This document shows positions 5,644 to 7,313 of a stretch of DNA of 7,313 bases, in pieces. Numbering within the stretch: the stretch's first letter is position 1; each line of letters begins with the position of its first letter. This DNA is from Pseudomonadota bacterium (lineage in GTDB: Bacteria > Pseudomonadota > Alphaproteobacteria > Rhizobiales > Xanthobacteraceae). The stretch lies in the NCBI GenBank assembly GCA_023431725.1, contig JAEYVN010000424.1, positions 1 to 7,313 on the forward strand, written 5' to 3'. The notes beneath the pieces are model-generated. The model had not been told where the DNA came from. It ran no database searches and was given only the letters and a program-made list of their open reading frames with translations. Made by a program: the position numbers and the translations under genes.

Positions 5644-7313
5644 ATGTCCCCCAAGTCGTCCGGCCGAACCCCGAGGCCGCATTTTACAGATCAGGAAGCG
5701 CTGTTGTTCCACTCCGAGGGCCGCCCCGGAAAGCTGGAAGTCGTCGCCACCAAGCCGATGGCCACACAGCGCGATTTGTCGCTGGCCTATTCGCCCGGCG
5801 TCGCCGTCCCGGTGCTCGCGATCGCCGAGGATGAGAGCCGCGCCTACGATTACACAACCAAAGGCAATTTCGTCGCCGTCATCACCAATGGCACCGCCAT
5901 CCTTGGCCTCGGCAATCGTGGGGCGCTGGCCGCCAAGCCGGTGATGGAAGGCAAGTCGGTGCTGTTCAAGCGCTTTGCCGACATCGATTCCATCGACCTG
6001 GAAGTCTCGACCGAAGAGGCCGACGAATTCATCAATTGCGTGAAGTACCTTGGCAAGGGCTGGGGCGGCATCAATCTCGAAGACATCAAGGCGCCGGAAT
6101 GCTTCATCATTGAGCAGCGCCTGCGCGAATTGCTCGACATCCCGGTCTTCCATGACGACCAGCATGGCACCGCGATTATCGCCGCCGCGGGCCTTATCAA
6201 CGCCCTGTCGCTGACCGGCCGCGATTTCAAGACCACCAAGATCGTCTGCAATGGCGCTGGTGCTGCCGGCATCGCCTGTCTCGAATTGCTCGAAGCGATC
6301 GGTGTGCCGCACAACAACCTGATCCTGTGCGACACCAAAGGCGTGATCTATGAAGGCCGCAGCGAGGGCATGAACCAATGGAAGTCAGCGCATGCGGTGA
6401 AGACCGATGCGCGCACACTGGCCGATGCACTGAAAGGCGCGGACGTGTTCTTTGGTCTTTCGGCCAAGGGTGCGGTGACCAAGGAGATGGTGGCGTCAAT
6501 GGCCGCCAAGCCGATCATCTTCGCCATGGCCAATCCCGATCCGGAAATCACGGCCGAGGAAGTCGCCGAAGTGCGCGATGACGCGATCATGGCAACGGGC
6601 CGGTCCGACTATCCGAACCAGATCAACAACGTTCTCGGCTTCCCGTATATTTTCCGCGGCGCGCTCGATGTGCGCGCGACCACGATCAACATGGAAATGA
6701 AGATCGCAGCCGCCCACGCCTTGGCTGAACTGGCGCGCGAAGACGTTCCCGACGAGGTCGCCGCGGCCTATGGCATGCGGCCGCGCTTCGGCCCCGAGTA
6801 CATCATCCCGGTGCCGTTCGATCCGCGTCTGATCTCGTTCGTGCCGCCCGCCGTGGCGAAAGCGGCGATGGATACCAACGTCGCCCGCAAGCCGATCGTC
6901 GACATGGATGCCTATCGCCAGCAATTGCGGACGCGGCGCGATCCTGTCGCCGGCGTGCTGCAACGCGTGTTCCAGAAGGTCAAGCGCTCGCCGAAACGCG
7001 TGGTGTTCGCGGAGGGCGAAGAAGAGCAGGTGATCCGCGGCGCCGCGAGCTTCGTCAATCAGGGGCTTGGCACCGCGCTCTTGGTTGGACGCGAAGACCG
7101 CGTTCGTGAAAGCGCGAAAAACCTCGGCGTCGATCTCGGCGAGAATATCCAGATCGTCAATGCACGGCTGTCGAAGCGTAATCCGGAATATGCCAGCTAT
7201 CTCTACGAACGCCTGCAACGAAAGGGCTTCCTGTTCCGTGACTGCCAGCGTCTCGTGAACCAGGATCGCAACCACTTTGCGTCCTGCATGGTCGCGCTTG
7301 GCGATGCCGATGC
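5644..7313 (+). CDS. maeB: NADP-dependent-type malic enzyme with phosphotransacetylase domain, 5' part
   Basis: Oxidatively decarboxylates malate to pyruvate and CO2 with reduction of NAD(P), linking the TCA cycle to pyruvate; cytoplasmic. The ATG at 5644 has AAGGAG five nt upstream. The frame stays open to the window edge (556 residues); relatives are about 760 aa, so some 200 C-terminal residues are missing. N-terminal malic domain: ATQRDLSLAYSPGVA with catalytic Tyr49, AKPVMEGK with catalytic Lys98, and metal ligands in NLEDIKAPEC (Glu146, Asp147) and FHDDQHGTA (Asp171/172). NAD-binding domain: GAGAAG Rossmann loop at 204-209, ANPDPE (296-301) and GRSDYPNQINN (319-329). From about residue 430 a phosphotransacetylase-like domain begins (KRVVFAEGEEEQVIRGA). 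In characterised MaeB-type enzymes this domain is regulatory, giving allosteric control by acetyl-CoA, rather than a working transacetylase. NADP versus NAD preference (rhizobial Tme versus Dme) cannot be told here. No frameshift or lost key residue is visible. Confidence 0.97.
   Translation, partial: MSPKSSGRTPRPHFTDQEALLFHSEGRPGKLEVVATKPMATQRDLSLAYSPGVAVPVLAIAEDESRAYDYTTKGNFVAVITNGTAILGLGNRGALAAKPVMEGKSVLFKRFADIDSIDLEVSTEEADEFINCVKYLGKGWGGINLEDIKAPECFIIEQRLRELLDIPVFHDDQHGTAIIAAAGLINALSLTGRDFKTTKIVCNGAGAAGIACLELLEAIGVPHNNLILCDTKGVIYEGRSEGMNQWKSAHAVKTDARTLADALKGADVFFGLSAKGAVTKEMVASMAAKPIIFAMANPDPEITAEEVAEVRDDAIMATGRSDYPNQINNVLGFPYIFRGALDVRATTINMEMKIAAAHALAELAREDVPDEVAAAYGMRPRFGPEYIIPVPFDPRLISFVPPAVAKAAMDTNVARKPIVDMDAYRQQLRTRRDPVAGVLQRVFQKVKRSPKRVVFAEGEEEQVIRGAASFVNQGLGTALLVGREDRVRESAKNLGVDLGENIQIVNARLSKRNPEYASYLYERLQRKGFLFRDCQRLVNQDRNHFASCMVALGDAD

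Noticed and set aside
5557..7275. Long minus-strand open frames (5557-6378 and 6496-7275) opposite maeB
   Set aside because: They are complement shadows of the malic enzyme gene, caused by high GC at third positions; composition is Arg/His/Asp/Gly-rich with no recognisable family.

Overview
The window looks like ordinary chromosomal DNA from an alphaproteobacterium, most likely a member of the Hyphomicrobiales (Bradyrhizobium/Afipia/Rhodopseudomonas-like). The grounds are high GC (about 60% by eye), strong third-position GC bias, a malic enzyme fused to a phosphotransacetylase domain, a solo short GumB-like export lipoprotein, and a Pro/Ala/Thr-rich protein with a 'DPLTTGSI' segment of a kind often seen in rhizobial proteins. 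The taxonomic call is inference. There are nine protein-coding genes, two of them cut by the window edges. I see no RNA genes, CRISPR array, insertion sequence, phage gene or defence island.

Left block (1-2339, plus strand): the 3' end of an unrecognised low-complexity protein, then a luciferase-like flavin monooxygenase of the YhbW type, then a dienelactone hydrolase-family enzyme starting at TTG. The last two are 28 bp apart and probably form one transcript. They could be consecutive oxidation and hydrolysis enzymes, but no substrate can be read from the sequence.

Central block (2351-4407, minus strand): msrA (methionine sulfoxide reductase) ends in a textbook intrinsic terminator. Then come yqhA (UPF0114 membrane protein) and a short polysaccharide-export lipoprotein. 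The last is convergent with the hydrolase gene, with only 11 bp between the stops and a perfect 16-bp palindrome over the junction.

Right block (4408-7313): a 187-bp divergent region separates msrA from a secreted GlcG/HbpS-type (DUF336) protein. It carries an imperfect 10+10 bp inverted repeat next to a possible msrA -10 box. A small two-helix membrane protein lies convergent to the GlcG-like gene, with a GC-rich hairpin over its stop codon. Last is maeB, a NADP-dependent-type malic enzyme with a C-terminal phosphotransacetylase domain that runs off the window.

No clearly new biological system is evident. The points most worth a second look are the divergent msrA / HbpS-like pair with its inverted repeat (possible redox-linked co-regulation), the operator-like ATTAAC-N10-GTTAAT repeat ahead of the export lipoprotein gene, and two conserved-looking membrane proteins of unknown function.
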